A stretch of 64,000 nt of DNA from Gammaproteobacteria bacterium. Lineage in GTDB: Bacteria; Pseudomonadota; Gammaproteobacteria; Steroidobacterales; Rariloculaceae. The notes under the pieces are model-generated. The model was given only the letters and a program-made list of their open reading frames with translations, was not told the origin of the DNA and made no database searches. The stretch lies in contig JAJDVG010000008.1 in assembly GCA_022826245.1 (NCBI GenBank), forward strand, positions 62,001 through 126,000, in the 5' to 3' direction. Every line of letters begins with the position of its first letter. Within the stretch, counting starts at the first letter, position 1. Made by a program: the position numbers and the translations under genes. Shown here piece after piece: positions 34,100 to 42,476 of this stretch.

Positions 34100-36340
34100 T
34101 CAGAAATCCAGGTTCACCGTGACGCCGACCATCCGCTGAAGCGCGTAGGCGTCGTTCGCAAGACCCAGGCCCGAGAGATCGATGGAATAGGTTCGATACT
34201 CTTCTTCGGTCACATTGGTGGCGTAGGCGGCGATCGACCATCGTTCGCCCGGAAACACATACTCGGCGCGAACGTTGCCGACCACGTAGGATTCTTCGCG
34301 ATCGAGCGGCGCGCACAGGACCGAGAAACAGAACGCGTCGCTGTAGTTGAAGTCGGCCTGCAGCGCCAGGGACCCCGCGCCGACACCCCACTCGTAACGG
34401 ACGAGGCCATTGACCGACACGTCCGGCGCATAGGGCAGCACGCTGTCCCTGACGGTCTGTCCATCGGGAAATCCGACATCCTTGACGGTCGAATCGATCC
34501 ACGCCACGCCGAACACAAGTTCCAGTCCGTCGGCGGGAGCGGCAAACAGCTCGAGTTCCGCGCCGTTGGCAACCGCATCGACATTGATGATGTCCACCCC
34601 GGCAATGAGGCCGACTGTCGGGTCCACCACGAACGCCTGGTAGTCGTCGTATTGGTATCGGAACGCGGTCGCGTTCAGCCTTGCCCGGCCGCCGGCGAGG
34701 GTGGTCTTGATGCCGAATTCGACACTACGCAACTCCTCCTGGTCGTGTCTTGACGGCGACGGCGGCGTGAACGAGTTCAGATCCGCGCCGATCAACGTTC
34801 GGAAATTGCCCGCCTTGTGAGCCTGTGTGACGCCGGCGTAGACCAGCGTTTCGTCCGTCGGGGTCCAGTCCAGTTGCGCCTTGTATGAAACGTTGTCGAA
34901 CTTGAGCGCATCGGTCGCCGCATTCGTCAGTTCAACCGCCCACCCAGGCACCGTGCTCCCGCCGGAATAGTCGAGCTTTCTTCGATCGTCCGTGTACCGC
35001 AATCCGAGCACGCCCGTGAGGGTGTCGGAAAAGTCGTATTCGCCCTGCGCGAAAACCGCCCATGACTGCGTACCGATTTCCGAATCCTGCGATCCGGTCT
35101 CCACGACCTCGCCGAAGCCGGCCGCCAGACCGAAAGGCAGATAATCCAGATCGTACATCGATTCCACATCGTCATCGATGTCCAGAAAATAGGCCCCGGC
35201 CTGCCAGTCGTAGCGTTCCGAGGTTCTGCTGAGACGCAGCTCCTGGGTGAACTGCGCGAAGTCCTGGTCCGTCTGAAATGCAAAAAAAGGATACGGGCTC
35301 GAGTCGACGTCTTCCCGGTATTGCTTGTCGATCGCAAGGTAATCCGTGACCGACGTCAGCGACATCGAATCGCCCAGATCCCAGTTCAATTCCCCGGTGA
35401 CGCCCGATATCGTGCGGTCAAAGAAACCGGGGTCGTCGTAACGGCCGCGATAGTTGTTCCCGTCGGCGTCGCGATAGCCGTTGAAGTCGGCGCCGGGACC
35501 CGTGAAGTAAAAGTTCTGATCGTCCGGTATCCGTTCCCCGAGGCCCAATTCGTTCTGAAACGACGCGTCGTGTTGATACGAAGCGCCCGCGCTGTCGTCC
35601 CGGGCGGCGTGGAACTTGAGCCGCGCGTCGAACGCATCGGAAGGGCGGAAGGCGAACTGCAGGCGCACGGCAGAAGCGCCGGTGTCGCGCAGGTCCGCTC
35701 CATCGTCGTTGGCGAGCAAGCCGTCGCTCTGATGGACCGACCCGGAAAAGCGGGCCAGCACCGTGTCCGAAAGCGCGCCGCTGACCGCACCTTCCAATTT
35801 GCTCGTTCCGAAATCGCCGACCGTGAACCTGCCGTAACCCCCCAGCTCCTCGGTCGGCGCCGCGCTGATGAAATGCAGCAGGCCGCCGGTGGCGTTGCGG
35901 CCGAACAGCGTGCCCTGGGGGCCGCGCAGCACCTCGACCCGCTCGATGTCGAACATCTGCGTGTGCGCCGCGCCCACCGCGCTGACGTAGGCGTTGTCGA
36001 CGAACATCGCCACGGGCGGTTCGTAGTGGTCGGCAAAGTCGTTTTGCGAGACGCCGCGTATGTTGACCGCGGTGTTGCTCGCGTGGAACTGGATGATGTT
36101 CAGGCCGGGCGTCTGCTGCGCGATTTCGGTGGTCATCGTGTAACCCAAGTCGCGAATCTGCTCGGCGCTGAACGCCGTGACGGAAAGACCGACATCCTGC
36201 AAGGACTGTTCTCGCTTTTGAGCCGTGACAACGATTTCCTCAAGCACCGCGTCCTGTGCGTTGAGCGTGCCGGAAAGGATGATGGTAAGGAGACCTGCGG
36301 AAGCCGAGATTTTCGTGGTCTTCCTGTTGATTTGACCCAT
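34100..36340 (-). CDS. TonB-dependent outer-membrane receptor
   Basis: 746 residues from ATG 36340 (GAGGG upstream); ATG 36415 is further up. Signal peptide ending near GTLNAQD, then EEIVVTAQKREQSLQDVGLS as TonB box/start of the plug. The plug shows VNIRGVSQNDF, RVEVLRGPQGTLFGRNATGG. The barrel is rich in aromatic and Asp/Asn strands and ends in MVGVTVNLDF, with a terminal Phe. This family imports iron complexes, vitamins or carbon compounds. The context suggests an amine- or amide-containing ligand. Palindrome site 4 lies 102 bp upstream. Confidence 0.92.
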   Translation of the reverse strand: MGQINRKTTKISASAGLLTIILSGTLNAQDAVLEEIVVTAQKREQSLQDVGLSVTAFSAEQIRDLGYTMTTEIAQQTPGLNIIQFHASNTAVNIRGVSQNDFADHYEPPVAMFVDNAYVSAVGAAHTQMFDIERVEVLRGPQGTLFGRNATGGLLHFISAAPTEELGGYGRFTVGDFGTSKLEGAVSGALSDTVLARFSGSVHQSDGLLANDDGADLRDTGASAVRLQFAFRPSDAFDARLKFHAARDDSAGASYQHDASFQNELGLGERIPDDQNFYFTGPGADFNGYRDADGNNYRGRYDDPGFFDRTISGVTGELNWDLGDSMSLTSVTDYLAIDKQYREDVDSSPYPFFAFQTDQDFAQFTQELRLSRTSERYDWQAGAYFLDIDDDVESMYDLDYLPFGLAAGFGEVVETGSQDSEIGTQSWAVFAQGEYDFSDTLTGVLGLRYTDDRRKLDYSGGSTVPGWAVELTNAATDALKFDNVSYKAQLDWTPTDETLVYAGVTQAHKAGNFRTLIGADLNSFTPPSPSRHDQEELRSVEFGIKTTLAGGRARLNATAFRYQYDDYQAFVVDPTVGLIAGVDIINVDAVANGAELELFAAPADGLELVFGVAWIDSTVKDVGFPDGQTVRDSVLPYAPDVSVNGLVRYEWGVGAGSLALQADFNYSDAFCFSVLCAPLDREESYVVGNVRAEYVFPGERWSIAAYATNVTEEEYRTYSIDLSGLGLANDAYALQRMVGVTVNLDF

Positions 36341-36441
36341 GGCAATCCCTCGAAATGTCCTGGACATCGGGCGGCTGTCCCTCGATTGCGCTGATCCGAA
36401 AACGGGTACGAGCACCCTGGAAAACCATACGGGACCCGATT

Positions 36442-36463
36442 CATTCTGTCAAACGACAGATCA
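36442..36463. promoter_or_regulatory. Palindromic operator, site 4 of 4
   Basis: Core CTGTCAAACGACAG at 36446-36459 with flanking CATT and ATCA; perfect CTGTC/GACAG arms. It lies upstream of the TonB receptor gene on the minus strand and is the last copy seen in the cluster. Confidence 0.7.
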
Positions 36464-36602
36464 GGCTGTGAAGGTTGGACGGTGGAACATGGACGAAGGC
36501 GCAGCCAGCGGGTTGATACCACGACAATCTGGTGCACAACCGGGCGCCGGGTCAGTGCGAATCGGGGGAAGCTTACGGCTATAGACGAGCGAAATCTGGC
36601 AG

Positions 36603-36626
36603 GAAAGTGTGCCGCAGCACACTTTC
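36603..36626. terminator. Hairpin near the displaced tRNA-Pro end
   Basis: Perfect 10-bp stem GAAAGTGTGC / GCACACTTTC with a CGCA loop. A very similar 11-bp hairpin lies at 39795-39820, at the same place relative to the intact tRNA-Pro. No run of T follows on the minus strand, so a rho-independent role is uncertain. It may be a terminator or a conserved palindrome. Confidence 0.45.
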
Positions 36627-36668
36627 AGGCTCGATTGAAAATCCCTGGTGGATCGTAAGCTGTTGTTT

Positions 36669-36713
36669 TATTGGTCGGGGTGAGAGGATTTGAACCTCCG
36701 GCCCCTGCCTCCC
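36669..36713. repeat. Attachment-site direct repeat, displaced tRNA-Pro 3' end
   Basis: 45 bp identical to 39864-39908, covering the 3' half of tRNA-Pro including the CCA and up to the anticodon stem. The sequence beyond does not continue the tRNA. This is what remains when an element integrates into a tRNA gene and the original 3' end is displaced. Confidence 0.85.
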
Positions 36714-36774
36714 AAAATCGGCCAGATACGAAATTTCGATCTAAGTCATTGATTTTCGGTGCTCTCGGCGCCTT

Positions 36775-37089
36775 TCAAGCGCTTTCGATAACCCTCAAAT
36801 GGCCTGATTCTTTGCGATCGCAAAAAATCAGCGACATGGTGTCGGCCGCTTCGCGCAGGTAGTCCGGGTGGTGGTGAGCGTAGACACGTTCCAGCATGTC
36901 CTGAGAGATTCCGAAGTAGCCGGCGGCATTCCAACGGTTCATTCCACGCTGCATCGCCCAAGTGATCGCCGCGCGGCGCAAATCGTGGCGGATGCAATGC
37001 TCGCTCCCTGCCAGCTCGAGCGCCCGCTTCCAGGCGCGCCTGCGCGGCGAAATGACTACCTCAAGGTAAGTGCACAACAGGGTGTCCAA
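36775..37089 (-). pseudogene. Tyrosine recombinase (integrase) C-terminal fragment
   Basis: 105 residues in frame, no credible start, with a TAG two codons before the first listed residue. HDLRRAAITWAMQRGMN is the His-x-x-Arg box and QDMLERVYAHHHPDYL contains the catalytic Tyr, preceded by WNAAGYFGIS. These are the last two catalytic parts of a phage-type integrase; the N-terminal DNA-binding part and first Arg are gone. It lies next to the displaced att repeat, as expected for the integrase of the element. Confidence 0.8.
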
Positions 37090-37124
37090 TGCCTACGCCA
37101 AGTTGGTTCCGAAACTCTCGTCTA

Positions 37125-37153
37125 TTGAAAGTTGTCTAAAAAACTACTATATT
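37125..37153 (+). promoter_or_regulatory. Promoter of the AbiE-type operon
   Basis: TTGAAA (37125-37130), a 17-bp spacer and TATATT (37148-37153), a near-consensus pair, 24 bp before the first gene of the AbiE pair. The arms GTCTAAAA and TTTTCAGAC around it form an imperfect inverted repeat, a possible auto-repression site. Confidence 0.6.
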
Positions 37154-37176
37154 TTCAGACGAAGAAGAGTCACGCC

Positions 37177-37785
37177 ATGTCCACCGCACAGGCTGTTTTA
37201 GCGAATATACGGAAGCTGCCGAAAGGAAAGCCTTTCACCAGCGCTCGCTTTCTGACGCACGGCTCCCCCGGTGCCGTGGACAGGGCGCTCTCACGCCTGG
37301 TCGTCCGGGGCGAGATCCAGCGCGTCGCTCGCGGCGTCTTCGTCCGTCCAAGAACGAGCCGGTTCGTGGGAACTGTCGTTCCCGAAGTCCAAGAAGTGGT
37401 CGAGGCCATCGCGCATCGCAATGGCGAGACAGTCCAGGTCCATGGGGCCGAAGCCGCCAGATGGTTCAAACTCAGCACCCAGGTGCCGGTGGCGCCCGTG
37501 TTCCATACCAGCGCCTCCAGCCGAACGATCCGAATAGGCAGAATCACTGTCAGAATGACCCACACGTCCAACCGCCGCCGGCTTCAATTCGCCGGTGAGG
37601 TGGCCGGCGCCGCGCTTTCCGCCCTTTGGTATCTGGGCAAGGGCAACGTGACACCCGAGGTGGTCGCCAGGATCGAAAGCACACTCGGCCCGGAGGAATT
37701 CCAGCGATTGCGCTCCGCCAACATGCCGGTCTGGATGGCGAAGGTCCTCGATACCACCGCTGACGGGGACACGGTCCGTGCCTGA
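37177..37785 (+). CDS. AbiEi-like antitoxin (DUF6088-type)
   Basis: 202 residues from ATG 37177; ATG 37132 would place the start before the promoter's transcription start and is less likely. The N-terminal winged helix shows FTSARFLTHGSPGAVDRALSRLVVRGEIQRVARGVFVRP, as in DUF6088/AbiEi antitoxins. The C-terminal part reads VQVHGAEAARWFKLSTQVPV and RRRLQFAGEVAGAALSALWYLG. It should repress the operon and block the toxin. The stop overlaps the start of the toxin gene by 8 bp. Confidence 0.85.
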   Translation: MSTAQAVLANIRKLPKGKPFTSARFLTHGSPGAVDRALSRLVVRGEIQRVARGVFVRPRTSRFVGTVVPEVQEVVEAIAHRNGETVQVHGAEAARWFKLSTQVPVAPVFHTSASSRTIRIGRITVRMTHTSNRRRLQFAGEVAGAALSALWYLGKGNVTPEVVARIESTLGPEEFQRLRSANMPVWMAKVLDTTADGDTVRA

Positions 37786-38788
37786 GCCGTTCCTGTCCCT
37801 CGATCGTCACGAGCGCACCGACATACTTCGCACCGTGGCTGCCAATACCGGGCGGTCGGCACTCATCCTGGAAAAGGATATCTGGGTCTGCTGGGTTCTG
37901 CAGGCCCTCTTCTCGATGCCCGACCCGCATCCCATGGCATTCAAGGGCGGTACCTCGCTTTCCAAGGTCTACGGCATCATCGACCGGTTTTCCGAGGACG
38001 TGGACATCACCCTCGACTACCGAGCTTTCAACGATGCTTTCGACCCGTTCGCCGACAACGTCAGCCGTAACCAGATCAAGCTCTTCAGCAATCGCCTCAA
38101 GGCCCGCGTCGCTGGTTACGTTCATGACGTCATAGGGCCTGCCCTTGATGCCGCCGCAGACCGCCTCGGCGCTGACGGCCGGCATGCTGTCCATATCGGC
38201 GACGATGGCGAGACGATCCGTTTCGCCTATCCGTCGGCGGTCGAGGAGCCACGAGGCTATGTCGCAAGCGAGGTTCTTCTGGAATTCGGTGGCCGCAACA
38301 TCATCGATCCGAACGAACAACACATGATCGCACCCGACATTGCCGACGAAACCCCGGGGCTCGACTATCCCACCGCGGCCGTGACGGTCCTTTCTCCGGC
38401 CCGAACCTTCTGGGAGAAGGCAACTCTCATCCACGTCGAATGCCACCGGCGACGCTTGGCGGACAGCCCCGAACGACTATCCCGACACTGGTTCGACCTG
38501 CAATGCATTGCGGCCCACGATTTTGGCCAGGCCGCACTCCTCGAACGCGACCTCCTGGAAGATGTCGTTCGGCACAAGAAAGTCTTCTTCCATGCCGGCT
38601 ACGCCCACTACGATCAATGCCTCCGCAGACAACTGCGTCTCGTTCCCGATGACGACCAGCTAACTGCCCTGGAATCGGATTACGATGCCATGCGCAGAGC
38701 GCGCATCGTCGCCGATGACGCACCGGGATTCGGCTCCCTGATAGAGCAGATCCGCATCCTTGAAGGCAGGATTAATCGCCCGGGCTGA
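37778..38788 (+). CDS. AbiEii/AbiGii-type nucleotidyltransferase toxin
   Basis: 336 residues. Motif I GGTSLSKVYG, then FSEDVDITLDY with the two Asp residues, and FWEKATLIH further on, are the conserved residues of AbiEii nucleotidyltransferases. LEKDIWVCWVLQALF at the N-terminus is also typical. AbiE systems limit phage by abortive infection and act as type IV toxin-antitoxin pairs. The gene sits in the tRNA-Pro island with a broken integrase. No defect is seen, so the system may still function. Confidence 0.9.
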   Translation: MPEPFLSLDRHERTDILRTVAANTGRSALILEKDIWVCWVLQALFSMPDPHPMAFKGGTSLSKVYGIIDRFSEDVDITLDYRAFNDAFDPFADNVSRNQIKLFSNRLKARVAGYVHDVIGPALDAAADRLGADGRHAVHIGDDGETIRFAYPSAVEEPRGYVASEVLLEFGGRNIIDPNEQHMIAPDIADETPGLDYPTAAVTVLSPARTFWEKATLIHVECHRRRLADSPERLSRHWFDLQCIAAHDFGQAALLERDLLEDVVRHKKVFFHAGYAHYDQCLRRQLRLVPDDDQLTALESDYDAMRRARIVADDAPGFGSLIEQIRILEGRINRPG

Positions 38789-38841
38789 ATTCGCCGCTCG
38801 GCCGCAGTGAGGAGGGTTTCGGGTTGGCCGTGGCTTGGGCG

Positions 38842-39276
38842 CTATGCTGCGAGTATCGACAATGTGGCCTGTCCAAGCAAAGCGCACAGAACGACGGCGC
38901 CGATGGCGAAGAACGCGGTGCGGTAAGGCACCCGGTTGCAGGTCAGGTGCACGAGGCTGTGCGCGAGGCGGGTCGCAACATACGTCCAGGCGAGCCAGAC
39001 CGTCACTCCGGTGACGCTATCGATGAGGTAGTGGACCGTACAGCCGAAGTAGAACAGAACCGGCGATTCGAAGAGGTTAACGTAGTTGCGGTTCGCCAAC
39101 GAAACGGCGGCTGGCGTGTCCCCGGGCTCGCCCAAGCCGAACGGTTCCATCTCCCCGGCGGCGTTGCGGTCGTGGTCGCGCATGAAACCGATGCGCCGGA
39201 TGGACACGAGCGCCAGAACGGCGATGCTCCACCAGGCCAACGCGATGGCGGGATAGAGTACGGCTGTGGAGTTCAT
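38842..39276 (-). CDS. MAPEG-family membrane protein
   Basis: 144 residues from ATG 39276 (an upstream extension to 39453 is unlike a protein). Four membrane segments with LANRNYVNLFESPVLFYFGC and the conserved AWTYVATRLAHSLVHLTCNRVPYR, the MAPEG signature around N and R residues. Members are glutathione-dependent or of unknown activity in bacteria. It is inside the island boundaries, downstream of and convergent with the AbiE genes. Confidence 0.85.
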   Translation of the reverse strand: MNSTAVLYPAIALAWWSIAVLALVSIRRIGFMRDHDRNAAGEMEPFGLGEPGDTPAAVSLANRNYVNLFESPVLFYFGCTVHYLIDSVTGVTVWLAWTYVATRLAHSLVHLTCNRVPYRTAFFAIGAVVLCALLGQATLSILAA

Positions 39277-39863
39277 CTGACGTTCATCTCGATAACCGGG
39301 GCCAAACCGATCGCCGACCGTGCAACGAAAGTACCAGCAGAGCGTTATCCCATGGTGCCGAATCGTACTTGAGCGCACGGTGGAAGTGCATCCCCCGGCG
39401 AAAGCGGCCAACGCGTCGAGGTCGTCGTTGTACACTGACCGATGTGAAGGCAATGCCTTGGCGATGCTTGCGCCTTACCCTGCCGGATACCCGGCGTGTT
39501 GGGCTCGCTTGACGATCAATCAAGTCGGCAGGTCATCGTCGCCAAGCACTACCAAGGTACTGTGCTCTAAGTCGATCACGGTTGCTCCAAAAGCTGGCAA
39601 GCCCACGCGCAGAACGCTCAGCACTCGCCGCACATGACGCACCGCCTCGCCGAGACGTTTGGGGCACAACATTTTTTCTTTGATGGCTGCCTCAAGAATC
39701 GCCTTGTCCAACGCCTGTTCACCCACCACGTTGGCTGTGCGGCAAGGCAAGGATCGGATGACGACGGTCGCATCGTACACAGCGACTGTGTGCCTGAAGG
39801 TGTGCTGCAGCACACCTTCAACCTAAAGTAAAAATGTATGATCCGACCGTAAGAATTTGTTTC
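39277..39863. other. Right end of the island, no convincing gene
   Basis: About 590 bp. A 97-codon frame on the minus strand (39520-39813) has no recognisable features and is left as unsupported. At 39795-39820 lies a perfect hairpin TGAAGGTGTGC / GCACACCTTCA with a TGCA loop, similar to that at 36603-36626. Confidence 0.5.
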
Positions 39864-39908
39864 TATTGGTCGGGGTGAGAGGATTTGAACCTCCGGCCCC
39901 TGCCTCCC
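39864..39908. repeat. Attachment-site direct repeat within the intact tRNA-Pro
   Basis: Exact 45-bp copy of 36669-36713. It forms the 3' half of the functional tRNA-Pro, so the element restored the gene on insertion. The distance between the two copies gives an element of about 3.2 kb. Confidence 0.85.
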
Positions 39909-39943
39909 GAAGACAGTGCTCTACCAGGCTGAGCTACACCCCG
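39867..39943 (-). tRNA. tRNA-Pro(CGG)
   Basis: 77 nt including an encoded CCA. Acceptor stem CGGGGTG/CACCCCG, D arm GCTC-AGCCTGGTAG-AGC, anticodon stem CTGTC/GGCAG around loop TTCGGGA (anticodon CGG), T arm GGAGG-TTCAAAT-CCTCT. All stems pair well. It serves as the integration site of the 36.7-39.9 kb element. Confidence 0.93.
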
Positions 39944-40178
39944 ACTCGAACGAACAACCTCAACGGCATCAGGAACATGCAGGAAAGGCCTCGGGAGGGC
40001 CTTCGATGCCGTCGAGCCGTTCGCAAGCGTATCGCGTAACTGACGGAGCGTTATACGCTTCGACCGGCCCGTGGGCAAGTCCGATCCGCTTGGACCGCGG
40101 ACCCGCCGACTGGTTCCGCTACCACCTCCGCGCCGGCCACTTCGGCCTGCGCGCCGCTCATTTCCGCCCGCGGGCCGC

Positions 40179-41015
40179 TCACTGCCTCGGAATCGGCGGA
40201 GTGGCGAGCGCCGTGCCGTCCCGACCCGATCCACTCAGGGAACCGGGCTGCAGGTGGCCGTCGTACATGTCCTTGTTGTTATCGGTGCACGCGTATTCCA
40301 TGATCTCCCAACCCGCCGGAGCCAGGGGAATGACGTAACCGGTGGTCCAGGGCTCCGTGTAGAACTTCGGGTCGTCGATCGTCGCTTCGTACCACAACTC
40401 GTTCGCACTGATGCGGCGCCAGCGCTCGATCACGTGCAGCGCGTCGCTATGCACGTTGCCATGGTCGTCGAGACGCGTTCGATCGGTCAGGTTTACCGTG
40501 TCGATCACTAGCGTGTCGCCGTCCCAGCGGCCGATCGAGTCGCCCATCAGGGACGGCTCCCAGTGCTCGCGGTGGCCGCGCCCGTCCGTGTAGATCAACC
40601 GGAAGTTGTGCATGTACTCATAGACAAACACGACCCGGTCCGGCATCTGCATGATCTGCATCGGGTACGGCGAGTTGTTGACGCGCGGTACGCCGGGAAG
40701 GATGCAACGCGCCGTGGGATCGATGATGTTCGCCACGTCATTGAACGCCTTGAGCCCTTCCGGCGTAAATGGCAGCGGTTCGACGGGCAGAGCGGTGTTC
40801 TGGTGAATCGCCTTGTTCCAGACTCCGCTGAGGTCCGCGCGCCCGTCAGCCGTTCTCGGGACGGGCGTGCCGTCCGACTCGGGTTGTTCGGTTAGGACAA
40901 CGTTGCGTTCGTATACCGCGCGTTGCGCGAACGCAGGCGACAGTGCGAGGAGCGAGACGGTCAAGGCCGCAGCCAAGGTGACCGAACCGGCGACGACCAG
41001 ACTTGCGTTTCTCAT
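40179..41015 (-). CDS. Secreted protein with the WDGDTLV domain, standalone form
   Basis: 278 residues with a signal peptide ending near SPAFAQRA. RADLSGVWNKAIHQN opens the domain, ARCILPGVPRVNNSPYPMQI carries the usual Cys and MGDSIGRWDGDTLVIDTVNL the signature, then EATIDDPKFYTEPW and EYACTDN near the end. The same domain forms the C-terminal half of the A and B proteins. The DUF6152 gene ends 54 bp upstream on the same strand, so the two halves occur here as separate neighbours. Function unknown. Confidence 0.85.
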   Translation of the reverse strand: MRNASLVVAGSVTLAAALTVSLLALSPAFAQRAVYERNVVLTEQPESDGTPVPRTADGRADLSGVWNKAIHQNTALPVEPLPFTPEGLKAFNDVANIIDPTARCILPGVPRVNNSPYPMQIMQMPDRVVFVYEYMHNFRLIYTDGRGHREHWEPSLMGDSIGRWDGDTLVIDTVNLTDRTRLDDHGNVHSDALHVIERWRRISANELWYEATIDDPKFYTEPWTTGYVIPLAPAGWEIMEYACTDNNKDMYDGHLQPGSLSGSGRDGTALATPPIPRQ

Positions 41016-41069
41016 CGGTAATTCTCCGTGACGGAAGATGGTAGCTCCAGGAGCAGGCGCCGCAGGCTC

Positions 41070-41474
41070 CTATTCAGGCACGGGGCCGCCGTCGCTGGCT
41101 TCCCCGGCGAACACCGTTCGTCCCTCATAAATCCACGTTCGAGCGTTGCAGGTATTGGTTCCGTTTCTCGCGAGGTAGCCATGGATCTCGAGCGTGGAAC
41201 CGAGCCTCAACGTCTGGCTGCCCCATCCCAGTCTCGTAAGGGCGTTTGGCGCCCCGCCCTCGCATTCCCACGGCGTTACGACGCCGTCGTCATCGGTGAC
41301 GTCCAGGTATACCCAGATATGCGGGTTTCGCCACTCGACCTTGGTCACGGTGCCTTCAAGGGTAATGGGCTTGGTCGAGTCGAACTGCGCAGCGAACGAG
41401 TGATGCCCCAAGGCCGACGGCGCCGCGGCAAACGCTAAAGAAACGACTATCGAACAGATTCCTGTGACACGCAT
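41070..41474 (-). CDS. Standalone DUF6152 secreted protein
   Basis: 134 residues from ATG 41474 (GAGGAGG upstream). A signal peptide ends at APSALG, then HHSFAAQFDSTKPITLEG, TKVEWRNPHIWVYLDV and GGAPNALTRLGW, the DUF6152 pattern. Its mature start with HHS matches all family members in this window. Paralogue at 63044-63454. Two conserved His at the mature N-terminus hint at metal binding, which is unproven. Confidence 0.9.
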   Translation of the reverse strand: MRVTGICSIVVSLAFAAAPSALGHHSFAAQFDSTKPITLEGTVTKVEWRNPHIWVYLDVTDDDGVVTPWECEGGAPNALTRLGWGSQTLRLGSTLEIHGYLARNGTNTCNARTWIYEGRTVFAGEASDGGPVPE

Positions 41475-41693
41475 GCGATGCCTCCTCGCTGCGAGTTTGT
41501 CCCGGTAATCATAGCGTATTCGAGTCCGTCCGAAGGGCCTGCAGCAAGGTGTCGGCGCTTGGCGCACGCGCGTCGTGCAACCGGCTGACAGCGGTCAGAA
41601 CGATGAGATTGGCGGCGACGGCAAACGGAGCGCGATGCACGGCGATCAACCGTCGGGCGACGCCAATTCCCCGGAATCCGCAACTCGATTCGG

Positions 41694-42290
41694 CTACTGC
41701 CTTCGCGCTTCGAACTCGATGATGATCTCGACCTCGTCGCCGACCAGATCGCCTTCCAGAGCGTAGCTCATGCCGAACTCGCTTCGCATGACCGTGCCGC
41801 GGGCCGACACGCCCATGACCCAGGCACTGCGGCCGAAGGGATAGTCCGCACTCTTGTTCCAGGTGGCCTGCAGGGTCAGCGGACGGGCAACGCCGAGCAA
41901 CTCGAGCTGGCCTGCGATCTCGAACGTGCGCTGGCTCGTCCGCGCTCCCGTATCGGCGGTGAAGGTCATCTCGGGATTGCGCCGGCTGTTCAGGAAGTCG
42001 CCGCTGCGCAGGTGATCGTCGCGGTCATTGTGATTCGAGAACACGCTGTCCGTGTTGACGACGACTTCGATGTCGGACAGCGCTCCGGTTTCCTCGTCGA
42101 ACATGTAGCTGCCCTCGACTTCGAGGAACTGGCCGAGGACGTTCGCGTAACCCGCGTGACCGACGAGGAAAGCAACCGTCACGTGTTCGGGGTCGATTCG
42201 ATATTCCGCGGGTTCGGCTTGCACCGATGCGGCCGAGAGCATGAGCATCACACTCACACATGCGCAGGTTCGGGTCGTCGCCCCGGTCAT
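41694..42290 (-). CDS. YceI-family periplasmic protein
   Basis: 198 residues from ATG 42290 with a signal peptide ending near SVQAEPA. AEYRIDPEHVTVAFLVGHAGYANVLGQF is the YceI start, followed by LRSGDFLNSRRNPEMTF, LELLGVARPLTLQATW and SEFGMSYALEGDLVGDEVEI. YceI proteins are lipocalin-like barrels binding isoprenoid-type lipids such as ubiquinone tails. No cytochrome b561 partner is adjacent. Confidence 0.92.
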   Translation of the reverse strand: MTGATTRTCACVSVMLMLSAASVQAEPAEYRIDPEHVTVAFLVGHAGYANVLGQFLEVEGSYMFDEETGALSDIEVVVNTDSVFSNHNDRDDHLRSGDFLNSRRNPEMTFTADTGARTSQRTFEIAGQLELLGVARPLTLQATWNKSADYPFGRSAWVMGVSARGTVMRSEFGMSYALEGDLVGDEVEIIIEFEARRQ

Positions 42291-42476
42291 CTCGATTCGA
42301 TTCGGCACGGCAGCCTCCAGGGTCGCTTGGCGGATATCCCTCAAGCGTAGCAGAACGCGCCAAACGGAAGCGGATCGTGGCAGGAGGCAGACGGCGCAGC
42401 GACAGGCGCGGACGCCCTCGCCCGCCACGGACGAAACACGCCGGCGGCGGTCGCCCCCACTGCGTTGGAGATCGGC

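Noticed and set aside
39520..39813. A 97-codon minus-strand frame at the right end of the island
   Set aside because: No start signal, no family and it overlaps the hairpin; support is insufficient.
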